DNA from: Actinoplanes solisilvae
Lineage (GTDB): Bacteria > Actinomycetota > Actinomycetes > Mycobacteriales > Micromonosporaceae
Assembly: GCF_003999975.1 (NCBI RefSeq)
Contig: NZ_RJAC01000020.1
Location: forward strand, 1 to 64,000
Direction: 5' to 3'
DNA length: 64,000 nt
Shown: one piece after another, positions 27,748 to 37,395 of the stretch
Numbering within the stretch: the first letter of the stretch is position 1
Layout: every line of letters starts with the position of its first letter
Translations under genes and position numbers: made by a program
The notes under the pieces: generated by a model
What the model was told of the DNA's origin: nothing
The model's database searches: none
Seen by the model: the letters and a program-made list of their open reading frames with translations, nothing else

Positions 27748-28642
27748 CCAGGACGCCCCGCGCGACGAGGACAACCGCGAACGCCACGACGACCTGGTGC
27801 GCGAGCGGCATCAGGGCCTGGCTCGCGAACGCAGCGCCGACCTCTCCCGCGGCCTGCGCGACGACCTCGTGCGTGAGCACCGCCCGCCCCGGGCCGACGG
27901 CGACCGCCCCGACCCGCCGTCCACAGCGGAGCGCTTCTATCCACAGGCTGATCCCCAGGCGCTGGTCCGCAGCGAGCTCGGCGACGCTGACGACGGCTGG
28001 TATGCGACCGAGCCCCCGCCGCCCGGCGGCAGCCGGCGGCGCGACGAGAGCCCCGCAGCGGCCCCGGAGAGGCCCGGGGAGGGTTCCGCCCCGGGCGACG
28101 GGGGCTCGACGGCGCAGGAAGGCGCTGAGGGCGTTTCCGGTCCCGACCTGGCTCGCGCGGTTCTGGACGCCGCTCTGGCCAAACGCCGCGACGCCGCCGC
28201 GCGCAACCCGCGACGCCGTACAGGCTCCGGCGAAGGCCAGGGCACGGGCCGGCGTCCCCGCGGCTATTCGGGCCCCGGCCCCGACCCGCGCGACCCTCAG
28301 CTCTTCGGCGACATGCTCCAACGCCTGATGAAGGCGCGCGGCTGGGAACGCCCCAAGGCCGAGGCCACCGTCTTCGGCGCCTGGGAGAAGGTCGTCGGTC
28401 CCGACATCGCCAAACACAGCCGTCCGGTCAAACTGGACGCCGGCGTGCTCACGGTCGAGGCCGAGTCGACGGCCTGGGCCACCCAGCTACGCCTACTGGC
28501 GGCCACACTCCTTCGCAACATCGCTAAAGAGATCGGCCACAACGTCGTGACCAGGCTCAACATCCACGGCCCGGCTGCTCCTTCGTGGAACAAGGGACCC
28601 CGACGCGTCCAGGGCCGAGGGCCCCGGGACACGTACGGCTGA
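27737..28642 (+). CDS. DciA-like protein (DUF721)
   Basis: A 301-residue protein. The first about 180 residues are charged and Pro/Arg/Glu-rich (disordered). The C-terminal about 110 residues form a DUF721 domain: LQRLMKARGWERPKAEATVFGAW, VGPDIAKHSRPVKLDAGVLTVEA, WATQLRLLAATLLRNI. This family, called DciA, acts as the replicative helicase loader or operator in bacteria lacking DnaC/DnaI, and the equivalent gene next to recF is essential in mycobacteria. The GTG start at 27737 overlaps recF. The long N-terminal tail is a feature of high-GC homologues. Confidence 0.85.
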   Translation: MPADQDAPRDEDNRERHDDLVRERHQGLARERSADLSRGLRDDLVREHRPPRADGDRPDPPSTAERFYPQADPQALVRSELGDADDGWYATEPPPPGGSRRRDESPAAAPERPGEGSAPGDGGSTAQEGAEGVSGPDLARAVLDAALAKRRDAAARNPRRRTGSGEGQGTGRRPRGYSGPGPDPRDPQLFGDMLQRLMKARGWERPKAEATVFGAWEKVVGPDIAKHSRPVKLDAGVLTVEAESTAWATQLRLLAATLLRNIAKEIGHNVVTRLNIHGPAAPSWNKGPRRVQGRGPRDTYG

Positions 28643-28653
28643 GCTCTGGGCCG

Positions 28654-29220
28654 TCAGTAGTCGGCGAAGACGGCGAACCCGCGCTCGGCGCAGCGGCGAT
28701 AGAACCCGGCCAGGACGGCGAGCTCGGAGCGGGCGAAGCTCCAGTGCGGAGCGTTGCCGGCCTCGTCTCGCAGGGCGGTCAGGCGCTGGTCGAGCCACCG
28801 AAGTTGCTGCTCGGCGAGCCGTCCGGCGGCGATCGCGTTGCGCATCACGTCGGCCACCGTGTCGAAGGTGACCAGGTCGCCGTACTTCTCGTGACCCTCG
28901 ACGAAGCGCTCCAGACCGCCGGCGATCCACGCACAGCCGTCCGGATCGATCACCGGGTCCTCGTCCTCGGCCGCGGCGTCGGTGGCGTAGAGAACGCCGC
29001 CGAGTCCCAGCAGAAGATCGACGAGCTCCGTGTACGCCGTGGCGCGAACCGTGCCGGTCTTGGCGATATGCAGTGCCAAGGCCCCGGTCGGAGCCGCGAT
29101 CTCGGGCGCGTCAGCGATCGCGCCGAAGTCGACGAACTCGGCGGGAGCCACCGGATCGTAGTACTGGTTCGTCCGCGGCCAATGGACCGCGACGTTCTCC
29201 AGCCCCTTGTCGTGCGCCAT
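28654..29220 (-). CDS. Conserved hypothetical protein
   Basis: A 188-residue soluble protein with no signal peptide or membrane helix. I do not recognise its family. It opens MAHDKGLENVAVHWPRTNQYY and has a central helix pair (TAYTELVDLLLGLGGVLYA) and an aromatic C-terminus (GFYRRCAERGFAVFADY). ATG 29220 is chosen because a GGAGGGG site lies about 12 bases upstream. It is convergent with dciA and divergent from gyrB. Normal coding bias and a coherent sequence argue that it is real. Confidence 0.65.
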   Translation of the reverse strand: MAHDKGLENVAVHWPRTNQYYDPVAPAEFVDFGAIADAPEIAAPTGALALHIAKTGTVRATAYTELVDLLLGLGGVLYATDAAAEDEDPVIDPDGCAWIAGGLERFVEGHEKYGDLVTFDTVADVMRNAIAAGRLAEQQLRWLDQRLTALRDEAGNAPHWSFARSELAVLAGFYRRCAERGFAVFADY

Positions 29221-29808
29221 GTGGGGGCCACCCCTCCTCGACCTCCGTCGCGGCCGTCCGGCCAACACCGGCCCGCGCGGGCAGAGGTTACGACACGAAC
29301 CCCTGTCGCCGGGAGGCAGTGTCGCAGTGCGTGGCCGGGAGGCGTGGCAGGCGCGCCCTGACGATCAACCGCCGGATCACTTGTCGTTGCGCGGGGCCCC
29401 CGCTCCGTGTAGGGGGAGACTTGGGAGCGGCCTCAAATCCGGCTACGGCAATCTGAGGCACCCGGACGGGGTGCCGGACCCCCGGCAACTCGTTTCGGCG
29501 GAGTAGAATCGACGGAGACCGGGAAAACCTGTGAGTAACGATCGCGGTTCGGCTGTCGTTCGGCGCTTTGTCGCTGCCGTTCGGCTTTGTCTTGGACGAA
29601 TCGGACCGCTGTCGTCACGCTACGCGGTTTTCCCAGCCGATCACGATCCGCGGGCCTGCCGCGGCGACCGGCGTGCACGGTTCCACCGGTGGTCCGCTCC
29701 TCTCCGCGGGTTGTCATCTGTGGCTCATCGTGCCTGCTGGTGGCCGCCCGCATGCCCGCCGACCCCGTGCGGGGCCCCAGCGGGTCAAGTGCGAGAAAGT
29801 GGCCGAGG
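29221..29808. promoter_or_regulatory. gyrB upstream region
   Basis: The 588-base spacer holds no convincing gene. A frame open from 29587 into gyrB is Arg/Ser/Pro-rich and without family character. Visible elements are a 7-bp hairpin (GGCACCC/GGGTGCC, 29457-29475) and a -10-like TAGAAT at 29504-29509, giving a long leader of about 300 bases. The -35 is not recognisable. Confidence 0.4.
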
Positions 29809-31761
<1,953 letters not shown>

Positions 31762-31779
31762 TTGACGTGGGGGGTTGCT

Positions 31780-31820
31780 GTATCCACAGCGGCCCCCCAC
31801 TTTCCACAACCTTATCCACA
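31780..31820 (+). promoter_or_regulatory. DnaA-box pair between gyrB and gyrA
   Basis: GTATCCACA (31780-31788, one mismatch) and a perfect TTATCCACA (31812-31820), both on the plus strand, lie in the 115-base spacer. They could make gyrA expression respond to DnaA. Chance occurrence of a perfect 9-mer in GC-rich DNA is low but not negligible. Confidence 0.55.
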
Positions 31821-31876
31821 GCCGGATGCGTATTTTCGCCGCACTTGTCTGGTTTTACCTTGAGTAAGGGTTAACA

Positions 31877-34384
31877 GTGACTGACACTCCCGAGACTTCC
31901 GACGGCGACGAGTTCCCCGAGACCGGCGGTGTGGCTCAGCGGGTCGAGCCCGTCGGCCTCGAGGTCGAGATGCAGCGGTCGTACCTCGACTACGCGATGA
32001 GCGTGATCGTGGGCCGCGCGCTGCCCGACGTCCGCGACGGCCTCAAGCCCGTCCACCGCAAGATCCTCTACGCGATGTACGACTCCGGCTTCCGCCCGGA
32101 CCGCGGCTACGTCAAGTGCGCCCGCGTCGTCGGCGACGTGATGGGCAACTACCACCCGCACGGAGACTCGTCGATCTACGACGCCCTCGTGCGCATGGGC
32201 CAGCCGTGGTCGCTGCGCTACCGCTTGATCGACGGCAATGGCAACTTCGGTTCGCCGGGCAACGACCCGCCGGCGGCCATGCGGTACACCGAGTCGAAGC
32301 TCTCGCCTCTCGCGATGGAGATGCTGCGGGACATCGACGAGGACACCGTCGACATGCAGGACAACTACGACGGGCGTACGCAGGAACCGACGATTCTGCC
32401 CGCGCGGTTCCCCAACCTGCTGGTCAACGGCTCTGAGGGCATCGCCGTCGGCATGGCCACCAAGATCCCGCCGCACAACCTGCGCGAGATCGCCGCCGCC
32501 GTGCAGTGGGTGCTCGACCACCCCGAGGCCGACGAGCCGACCGTCCTCGAAGCGCTGCTCGAGATCGTCAAGGGCCCCGACTTCCCGACGTACGGCCTGA
32601 TCGTGGGCCAGCAGGCGATCCAGGACGCGTACCGCACCGGTCGCGGTTCGATCCGCATGCGCGCCGTGGTCGAGGTCGAGGAGGACGCCCGTGGGCGCCC
32701 CTGCCTCGTCGTCACCGAACTGCCCTACCAGGTCAACCCGGACAACCTCGCCGAGCGCGTGGCCGAGCTGGTCAAGGAGGGCAAGCTCACCGGGATCGCC
32801 GACATCCGCGACGAGTCCTCCGGGCGTACGGGCTTGCGGTTGATCCTCGTCCTCAAGCGGGACGCGGTCGCCAAGGTCGTGCTGAACAACCTCTACAAGC
32901 ACACCCAGCTGCAGGAGACGTTCGGCGCGAACATGCTGGCGCTGGTCGACGGCGTGCCGCGCACGCTCAACCTGGCCCAGTTCATCCTCTACTACGTCGA
33001 GCACCAGATCGAGGTCATCCGCCGGCGGACCGCGTACCGCCTGCGCAAGGCCGAGGAGCGCGCGCACATCCTGCGCGGCCTGGTCAAGGCGCTCGACGCC
33101 CTCGACGAGGTCATCGCCCTGATCCGGCGCTCGCCCACGGTCGAGGACGCTCGCTCGGGCCTGATCCAGCTCCTCGACATCGATGAGGTGCAGGCCGGCG
33201 CGATCCTCGACATGCAGCTGCGTCGCCTGGCCGCCCTCGAGCGCCAGAAGATCATCGACGAGCTGGGCAAGATCGAGATCGAAATCGCCGACCTCAAGGA
33301 CATCCTGGCCAAGCCGGAGCGGCAGCGGGCGATCGTCTCCGACGAGCTCGGTGAGATCGTCCAGAAGTACGGCGACGACCGTCGGACGCAGATCATCCCG
33401 TTCGATGGCGAGGTCTCGATGGAAGACCTCATCACGCGCGAAGACGTTGTGGTGACGATCACACGGACCGGTTACGCGAAGCGCACCAAGGTCGACCTCT
33501 ACCGCTCGCAGAAGCGCGGTGGCAAGGGCGTCAGCGGTGCCACGCTGCGCCAGGACGACATCGTGTCGCACTTCTTCGTGATCTCGACCCACGACTGGAT
33601 GCTGTTCTTCACCAACAAGGGACGTGTCTACCGGGCCAAGGCGTACGAGTTGCCGGAAGCGGCCCGGGTGGCGAAGGGCCAGCACGTCGCGAACCTGCTG
33701 GCGTTCCAGCCCGACGAGCACATCACCCAAGTCATCCAGATCCCGAATTACCAGGTCGAGCCCTACCTTGTGCTCGCCACCAAGAATGGTCTCGTGAAGA
33801 AGACCCGGCTCGAGGAATTTGACTCCAACCGAAGCGGTGGCATCATCGCCATCAACCTTCGGGAGGACGACGAGTTGGTGGGTGCTGCGCTGGTGTCTTC
33901 GGAGAACGACCTTCTCCTGGTTTCCAAGCACGCCCAGGCGATCCGATTCAACGCAACCGATGAGGCGCTGCGTCCTATGGGTAGGGCCACCTCGGGAGTG
34001 ATCGGCATGCGGTTCAGCGACAACGACGAGCTCCTGGCCATGGAAGTGGTTCGGGAGGGTATGGATGTGTTGGTCGCCACCAATGGTGGGTATGCGAAGC
34101 GCACACCGATCGAGGAGTATCCCGTGCAGGGCAGGGGCGGCAAGGGCGTCCTCACCGCGAAGATCACGGAGCGCCGTGGTGGACTGGTGGGTGCACTCGT
34201 GATCAGCCCCGAGGATGAACTATTTGCCATCACCAGCAATGGTGGTGTCATCCGGACTCCCGTGAAGCCTGTACGGCGCACACGGGATCGGAACACAATG
34301 GGGGTCAAGCTGATGGACCTCCCAGAAGGTGTAACCATCGTGGCGCTTGCTCGCAATGCCGACGAGCCTGACGAACAGGACTAG
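31877..34384 (+). CDS. gyrA: DNA gyrase subunit A
   Basis: An 835-residue subunit with winged-helix and tower domains and a C-terminal beta-pinwheel that contains the gyrase box QRGGKGV-type motif (SQKRGGKGVSG). The catalytic tyrosine is Tyr137 in AAMRYTESKLS. The quinolone-determining region HPHGDSSIYDALV has Ser98 and Asp102 at the positions of E. coli Ser83 and Asp87, the residues linked to susceptibility. The GTG start at 31877 follows AGTAAGGG. The third-base GC bias drops in the last 600 bases, as if the end of the gene were under different mutational history. DUF3566 follows after 3 bases. Confidence 0.97.
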   Translation: MTDTPETSDGDEFPETGGVAQRVEPVGLEVEMQRSYLDYAMSVIVGRALPDVRDGLKPVHRKILYAMYDSGFRPDRGYVKCARVVGDVMGNYHPHGDSSIYDALVRMGQPWSLRYRLIDGNGNFGSPGNDPPAAMRYTESKLSPLAMEMLRDIDEDTVDMQDNYDGRTQEPTILPARFPNLLVNGSEGIAVGMATKIPPHNLREIAAAVQWVLDHPEADEPTVLEALLEIVKGPDFPTYGLIVGQQAIQDAYRTGRGSIRMRAVVEVEEDARGRPCLVVTELPYQVNPDNLAERVAELVKEGKLTGIADIRDESSGRTGLRLILVLKRDAVAKVVLNNLYKHTQLQETFGANMLALVDGVPRTLNLAQFILYYVEHQIEVIRRRTAYRLRKAEERAHILRGLVKALDALDEVIALIRRSPTVEDARSGLIQLLDIDEVQAGAILDMQLRRLAALERQKIIDELGKIEIEIADLKDILAKPERQRAIVSDELGEIVQKYGDDRRTQIIPFDGEVSMEDLITREDVVVTITRTGYAKRTKVDLYRSQKRGGKGVSGATLRQDDIVSHFFVISTHDWMLFFTNKGRVYRAKAYELPEAARVAKGQHVANLLAFQPDEHITQVIQIPNYQVEPYLVLATKNGLVKKTRLEEFDSNRSGGIIAINLREDDELVGAALVSSENDLLLVSKHAQAIRFNATDEALRPMGRATSGVIGMRFSDNDELLAMEVVREGMDVLVATNGGYAKRTPIEEYPVQGRGGKGVLTAKITERRGGLVGALVISPEDELFAITSNGGVIRTPVKPVRRTRDRNTMGVKLMDLPEGVTIVALARNADEPDEQD

Positions 34385-34387
34385 TTG

Positions 34388-35245
34388 ATGCCGGAGACAC
34401 AGGCGAAGTCGGGGGCCACGGGGAGCTCAGCGACTCCGAACGAGGCGGCCAAGAAGGACGGCGCCGCCCCGAACGGACGCGAGGCCGCGGCTCGTGCGGC
34501 GACCCCCGCCGATGCCCCGTCCCCGCCGAAGTTCACCCGGGCGCCGGGCATGGCCCCGCCGCCCGGTGAACCCGCCGACCAGGACGGCTCCGACGCCAAA
34601 CGGCCGGGACCGGCCGTCAAGGGCTCGGCCAGCGTGCCGACCGTGACCAAGGGCAAAGGTGCCGCCCCCGGCAGCACCTCCGGCCGGGTCAGCGTGCCGC
34701 CGGCCGGTAAGCCCGGCTCGAGCACCGGTCCGCAGCAGCGGCCCGGCGGCTCGACCGGCAGCGTCACGCCTCCCGCCGGGGCCACCGGCTCCGCCGCGGT
34801 CGGCGCGGCCCGCGTCACCGAGGTGGTGCGCTCGGCGCGGTCCACGGTCACGTCGGCGGCCGCCCGCGGCCCCCGGCGGGCCCGGCTCAACCTCAAGCGG
34901 ATCGACCCCTGGTCCGTCATGAAGTTCTCGTTCGCCGTCTCGGTCGTGCTCTTCATCGTGGTCGTCGTCGCCACCTCGGTGCTCTACCTCGCGCTCGACG
35001 CCATGGGCGTCTGGACCGAGGTCAACACGAGCCTCAAGGAGCTGGTGAACGCCAGCGGCGGCGACGAGGCGTCGGCGAGCGGTGGCTTCCAGGTGACCGC
35101 CTGGGGCGTCATCGGCACGTCGATGCTCATCGGTGCGGTAAACGTTGTTCTGTTCACAGCGCTGGCCACGCTGGGTGCCTTCATCTACAACGTCTGCGCC
35201 GACCTGGTGGGCGGGGTCGAGCTGACCCTCGCCGAGCGGGACTGA
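34388..35245 (+). CDS. DUF3566 membrane protein
   Basis: A 285-residue protein. The first about 165 residues are Pro/Gly/Ala/Ser-rich and disordered. The DUF3566 domain follows: LNLKRIDPWSVMKFSF, a first transmembrane helix (about 178-204), an extracytoplasmic loop of about 40 residues, a second helix (GTSMLIGAVNVVLFTALATLGAFIYNV) and a short tail. ATG 34388 is preferred over TTG 34385. It follows gyrA after three bases, as Rv0007-type genes do in mycobacteria. It has been proposed to act in envelope or division functions, but its role is unsettled. Confidence 0.85.
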   Translation: MPETQAKSGATGSSATPNEAAKKDGAAPNGREAAARAATPADAPSPPKFTRAPGMAPPPGEPADQDGSDAKRPGPAVKGSASVPTVTKGKGAAPGSTSGRVSVPPAGKPGSSTGPQQRPGGSTGSVTPPAGATGSAAVGAARVTEVVRSARSTVTSAAARGPRRARLNLKRIDPWSVMKFSFAVSVVLFIVVVVATSVLYLALDAMGVWTEVNTSLKELVNASGGDEASASGGFQVTAWGVIGTSMLIGAVNVVLFTALATLGAFIYNVCADLVGGVELTLAERD

Positions 35246-35262
35246 CGGACGATCTTGGGTTC

Positions 35263-35291
35263 GGGAGCCACCCCCCGTTTTGGTGGCTCCC
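35263..35291 (+). terminator. Terminator after the gyrase operon
   Basis: A perfect 10-bp inverted repeat GGGAGCCACC / GGTGGCTCCC (35263-35272 with 35282-35291) with a 9-base loop lies 17 bases after the DUF3566 stop and before tRNA-Ile. Confidence 0.75.
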
Positions 35292-35325
35292 ACCCCGGTG
35301 CGGTAACCTTCGGTGTCGCACTTGA

Positions 35326-35399
35326 GGGGCTATAGCTCAGTCGGTTAGAGCGCAGAGCTGATAACTCTGAGGTCGCTGGTTCGATTCCAGCTAGCCCCA
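35326..35399 (+). tRNA. ileT: tRNA-Ile (GAT anticodon)
   Basis: A 74-base cloverleaf: acceptor GGGGCTA pairs with TAGCCCC (35392-35398) with discriminator A. The D-loop is AGCTCAGTCGGTTAGAGC, the anticodon stem-loop is CAGAG-CTGATAA-CTCTG with GAT at 35360-35362, and the T-arm GGTTCGATTCC is intact. No CCA is encoded. Its position after gyrA is standard in actinobacteria. Confidence 0.98.
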
Positions 35400-35409
35400 C
35401 GAGCGTCGG

Positions 35410-35444
35410 CGGCCCCTGTCCACGGAAAGCGTGGACCGGGGCCG
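35410..35444 (+). terminator. Terminator after tRNA-Ile
   Basis: A long stem of two 7-bp perfect arms separated by one mismatch (35410-35424 with 35430-35444) and a 5-base GAAAG loop, starting 11 bases after the tRNA. Confidence 0.8.
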
Positions 35445-35503
35445 CTCGTTATGCTGGCTCAGGGGGGCCGAGCCCCCTGAAACCCCACGTTGCGGTGGTC
35501 GCT

Positions 35504-35553
35504 CTGAGCGTCCTGGTTACGCTCGGGTCTGAGCGTCCTGGTTACGCTCGGGT
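35504..35553. repeat. Perfect 25-bp tandem duplication
   Basis: Two identical adjacent 25-bp units (35504-35528 and 35529-35553), each beginning CTGAGCGTCCTGG. Each unit contains a short inverted repeat (GAGCG ... CGCTC), so it could form a small hairpin. It lies between tRNA-Ile and the DLW-39 gene, probably in that gene's promoter region. Confidence 0.95.
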
Positions 35554-35620
35554 GGTGCTCGTGGCCTGGCGGCCACATCCAAGCTTCGCTTCATTTGGGT
35601 CGTTCGGGATGGAGAGCCTT

Positions 35621-35749
35621 ATGCTTAAGAAGCTCCTGATTGTTGCCGGCGTTGTTGGTGCGGCGGCCTTGATCTTCAAGAAGGTTAAGGCGTCCAGCGA
35701 TGAGCGGGCGTTGTGGCACGAGGCCACTACCGCGCCTGACCTTCGATAA
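35621..35749 (+). CDS. DLW-39 family small protein
   Basis: A 42-residue protein starting MLKKLLIVAGVVGAAALIF, a single N-terminal membrane or signal-anchor helix, followed by KKVKASSDERALWHEATT. The DERxLWxEAT ending is the mark of the actinobacterial DLW-39 family. Its function is unknown. ATG 35621 with GGAGAG at 35611-35616 fits well; ATG 35609 is a possible alternative. It sits between tRNA-Ile and tRNA-Ala as expected for this family. Confidence 0.85.
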   Translation: MLKKLLIVAGVVGAAALIFKKVKASSDERALWHEATTAPDLR

Positions 35750-35762
35750 AGGCCGGGGTTCG

Positions 35763-35835
35763 GGGGCCCTAGCTCAACTGGCAGAGCACCGCCTTTGCAA
35801 GGCGGGGGTTAGGGGTTCAAGTCCCCTGGGCTCCA
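35763..35835 (+). tRNA. alaT: tRNA-Ala (TGC anticodon)
   Basis: A 73-base cloverleaf: acceptor GGGGCCC pairs with GGGCTCC (one G-T pair) with discriminator A at 35835. The anticodon stem is CCGCC/GGCGG with loop TTTGCAA, giving anticodon TGC at 35796-35798. The T-arm GGTTCAAGTCC is intact. No CCA is encoded. It starts 13 bases after the DLW-39 stop. Confidence 0.98.
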
Positions 35836-35847
35836 CTCGAAAATCTC

Positions 35848-35879
35848 GTCCCTTCGGCTTTGGCCGGAGGGACTTTTTG
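35848..35879 (+). terminator. Rho-independent terminator after tRNA-Ala
   Basis: A 12-bp stem (GTCCCTTCGGC with its complement, one G-T pair; 35848-35873) with a short T loop is followed by TTTTT at 35874-35878. Confidence 0.9.
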
Positions 35880-35997
35880 CTGTCCTGTGAGGACTGCTCA
35901 GGCGCTTTGTGGTGGTCTGAAGCGCCTGGGCGTGAATCGGAGTCGCGTGGCTGGTCCGGGGGGTCGTGGGGTGGGGGCGTTTGATCTACTGGGCGGC

Positions 35998-36687
35998 GTG
36001 CGGCGGCGTGCTTTTTTGAGTCTTCTGGCCGGTGGGCTGTTGGCGGGGTGTGGAGCCCGGGCCGAGCCTGCGGTGGTGCCGTCGACTTCGCCTCGCGGGA
36101 ACGCGGTGGCGGGTGACTACGGGTGGTTCTCGCAGGTTGGTGACCTGAGCAAAGGGTTTTGCTTTGTTTGGGTGCTCGGGGTGCGGCCCGTGCAGGTGCT
36201 TGAACGCATGGGGGCCGATGAGCTCGAACGCATCGGGTGGCAGCAACTCGTCGGGGCCGGGGACGGGCAGCGCGGAGTGACCGACAAGCGGTACTTCGGG
36301 GTGTCCCGGATCTCGGATGACTGGTCGTTGGTGGTGGAGGACAACGGCTCGCTCGGGCGGGCTGACGAGCTGCTGCGGCCGTTGTCGGTGGGGACCAAGG
36401 TTGTGGTGGTCCATCGGGATGCGGACGGTCGTGGGCGGTTCCTGCTGCTGGAGGACCAGTCCGTGCGGCTCGACTTCGACCCGATGTCGGACGGGCCCCG
36501 TGCGGGGGCCGCGGCCGCGGCTTTGAACCCGACGGTTGAGGCGTCGGGATTCGATGGGGCGGCTGAGCCCGCACGGCGGACTGCGGCCGCGTTTGCGCTG
36601 GCCGAACGACTTACCGGCGTACGGCTTGATCTTGAGGTTTTGCGGGGTCGAACGTATCTGTTCAGCGTGGTGCCGGCGCCTCTCTGA
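35998..36687 (+). CDS. Putative lipoprotein, DUF6461-like
   Basis: A 229-residue protein with an N-terminal signal RRRAFLSLLAGGLLAGC, whose LAGC is a good lipobox with the lipidated Cys near residue 18. The mature part has DYGWFSQVGDLSKGFCFVWVLG, VQVLERMGADELERIG and a C-terminal ALAERLTGVRLDLEVL segment. This layout resembles the actinobacterial DUF6461 proteins, which are usually cytoplasmic. A lipoprotein version is therefore notable. GTG 35998 gives the cleanest signal; GTG 35971 is an alternative. The function is unknown. Confidence 0.65.
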   Translation: MRRRAFLSLLAGGLLAGCGARAEPAVVPSTSPRGNAVAGDYGWFSQVGDLSKGFCFVWVLGVRPVQVLERMGADELERIGWQQLVGAGDGQRGVTDKRYFGVSRISDDWSLVVEDNGSLGRADELLRPLSVGTKVVVVHRDADGRGRFLLLEDQSVRLDFDPMSDGPRAGAAAAALNPTVEASGFDGAAEPARRTAAAFALAERLTGVRLDLEVLRGRTYLFSVVPAPL

Positions 36688-36745
36688 AAGAGTCAATAGC
36701 CGTTCGGTTGTTGCATCGCGGTGGCGTGGGAGACACTATCCTCGT

Positions 36746-37288
36746 GTGACCAAGCGCACAACTGAGCTGCTCACCATTGGTGAGGCGGCGATCCTGCTGA
36801 AGTTTCCGCGGCGGCGGGCGCTGGATCTTTGCGCGCGCGGGCTCCTGCCGTACGTCAGTCTTGGGCGGCAGTGGCGGGTGCGCCGGGAGGACGTCGAGGC
36901 GCTCATCCACCCTGTGCTGACGCGGGCCGAGCTGGAGCAGCTCTGGTTGCATCAGGCCGTCGCTACGAGATTCACGGCGCAGCCGGGTGCGGTACGCGCG
37001 ATCGCGGAGATCAATCTGCGCCGGCTGCGACGCCTTCACCCGGGCGGCCGGGAGTGGGACTGGCTCGAACGGTGGGAAGTGCTGCTGTCGGGCGAACCGG
37101 AGGCTGTGCTGGACGCGCTCACGTCGCCGGCGCAATACGCGGTCAAGTTGCGTTCCGCGTCGCCGTTCGTGGGCGTACTGTCCGAAAGGGAGCGTCGCAC
37201 GGTGCTCGATGCCCTGACGGAGAGCCGCCGTGACCAGGTCCGTCCGCTGCGGCTGGCCAGTCTCGTGCGAGTCATGCGCGCTGTGTGA
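36746..37288 (+). CDS. Excisionase-type helix-turn-helix protein
   Basis: A 180-residue protein whose first 60 residues (LLTIGEAAILLKFPRRRALDLCARGLLPYVSLGRQWRVRREDVEALI) are a MerR_17/excisionase-type winged helix with the closing W-R-V-x-x-E-D-V. The C-terminal 120 residues are helical and rich in Arg/Leu, ending in SERERRTVLDALTESRRD; I do not recognise them. GTG 36746 is chosen at the start of the domain. No integrase or phage gene is nearby, so it is more likely a stand-alone regulator than a true excisionase. Confidence 0.65.
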   Translation: MTKRTTELLTIGEAAILLKFPRRRALDLCARGLLPYVSLGRQWRVRREDVEALIHPVLTRAELEQLWLHQAVATRFTAQPGAVRAIAEINLRRLRRLHPGGREWDWLERWEVLLSGEPEAVLDALTSPAQYAVKLRSASPFVGVLSERERRTVLDALTESRRDQVRPLRLASLVRVMRAV

Positions 37289-37395
37289 GTCCTCGATCAC
37301 AAAACAAGAAAAGGGTCTTATGTAACTCGGCGCGTCGGGCGGATAGTGAATCGGTTCCAAGATTCGGTCGCGCGATGTGCGCCCGGGAGGTACCG

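Noticed and set aside
29587..29808. 74-codon in-frame extension of gyrB
   Set aside because: The extension is Arg/Ser/Pro-rich and unlike GyrB N-termini. The family start matches GTG 29809.
31871..33931. Minus-strand frame of 686 codons opposite gyrA
   Set aside because: It is an antisense shadow of gyrA with Asp/Leu/Val-rich composition and no family motif.
36746..37288. Excisionase-like gene considered as a mark of an integrated element near the tRNA genes
   Set aside because: No integrase, attachment-site duplication of the tRNA 3' ends, or phage/plasmid gene is visible nearby.
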